Part shown: positions 63,662-64,000 of the stretch, one piece after another
How positions within the stretch are numbered: position 1 is the stretch's first letter
Layout: every line of letters starts with the position of its first letter
DNA from: Rhizoctonia solani
Taxonomy: Eukaryota > Basidiomycota > Agaricomycetes > Cantharellales > Ceratobasidiaceae
Direction of reading: 5' to 3'
Assembly: GCF_016906535.1 (NCBI RefSeq)
Contig: NC_057373.1
Location: forward strand, 2,108,001-2,172,000
DNA length: 64,000 nt
The notes under the pieces: model-generated
Told to the model about the DNA's origin: nothing
Seen by the model: only the letters and a program-made list of their open reading frames with translations
The model's database searches: none
Program-made: the position numbers and the translations under genes

Positions 63662-64000
63662 ATGGATTCATTAATACCGTTTACAACTTCCGGCGCGTTA
63701 GTCGAAAGCGTCGATAGTACGTTTGTGTCTCTATTACTGAGAGCATCATTTCACATAATTCAGCTTGAGCTGCTTTGATGTTTCACAGAGAAGATGGTCG
63801 TTGTCCTGCGAGATGGCCGTAAATTGATTGGAGTTTTGAGATCGTATGATCAATTCGGTTAGTCTCCTTGACTGACGCCCGAGGAGATACTGACAGCAGA
63901 TCTCAGCGAATCTTGTCATGGAAAACACACTCGAACGTATTTACCACGGAGATGCATTTGCAGACATTCGCCGAGGAGTATATTTGATTCGAGGAGAGAA
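63662..64000 (+). CDS. LSM1: Sm-like protein Lsm1, 5' part
   Basis: Lsm1 is the defining subunit of the cytoplasmic Lsm1-7 ring that binds the 3' end of deadenylated mRNA and promotes decapping in P-bodies. The ATG at 63662 gives MDSLIPFTTSGALVESVDK. A first intron (63718-63789) joins to KMVVVLRDGRKLIGVLRSYD (Sm1 motif), a second (about 63859-63906) to ANLVMENTLERIYHG and RGVYLIRGE (Sm2 motif, I-RGxN). The reading stops at the window edge within the Sm2 motif, so only the C-terminal extension is missing. The RYH-x-(D/K) and RGVYLIRGEN wording is specific for Lsm1 among Lsm proteins. All three exons join in phase. Confidence 0.93.

Overview
This window is nuclear DNA of a filamentous basidiomycete. 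It is gene-dense, its coding regions are broken by many introns of about 45-60 nt with GT...AG borders (one GC...AG), and the protein set (SEC23, PP1, SNF4, RPL13, LSM1, NUFIP/RSA1, fungal Zn2Cys6 and C2H2 regulators, DUF7729, DUF1769) is that of an Agaricomycete. The style of the genes and the family of LaeA/UMTA-like methyltransferases would suit Rhizoctonia/Ceratobasidium, but that genus call is inference.

Layout, left to right. 0-14 kb: 3' end of a DUF1769 gene (+), SEC23 (-), a DUF7729 membrane-anchored protein (-), a C2H2 zinc-finger regulator (+), an MFS transporter (+) and the PP1 catalytic subunit (-). 15-25 kb: a PH-domain protein (-), a broken unknown gene (-), a gene-poor stretch of almost 4 kb holding a perfect hairpin, and a conserved-looking unknown (+). 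25-29 kb: an SSH4/EAR1-type SPRY Rsp5 adaptor (-) divergent from the AMPK gamma subunit SNF4 (+). 31-37 kb: a tandem array of three paralogous SAM methyltransferases, all (-), the third damaged. 37-50.7 kb: NUFIP1/RSA1-like (+), a Zn2Cys6 regulator (-), a 2-Cys peroxiredoxin (-), an M16 metalloprotease (-), a RING coiled-coil protein (-) and an RRN11-like Pol I factor (+). 50.9-64 kb: RPL13 (-), a long disordered protein (+), mitochondrial bL32m (-) divergent from complex I NDUFA5 (+), an STM1/SERBP1-type ribosome-associated protein (-), an RRN6-like Pol I factor (-) and the 5' part of LSM1 (+).

Functional themes: ribosome production and function (RRN6, RRN11, RPL13, STM1, NUFIP/RSA1 for snoRNP assembly, bL32m), nutrient signalling (SNF4, SSH4, PP1) and core housekeeping. 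Four head-to-head pairs share intergenic regions of about 150-210 bp.

A caution that affects every protein here: many otherwise well conserved genes are interrupted by single-base frame breaks, mostly one missing base and often at short homopolymers (for example in SEC23, PP1, SNF4, bL32m, NDUFA5, peroxiredoxin). Because several of these genes are essential, I read most breaks as consensus/assembly errors rather than biology. Gene spans below follow conserved reading across such breaks and the breaks are noted. Exon joins were worked out by eye from splice signals and family conservation. No search or alignment was run.
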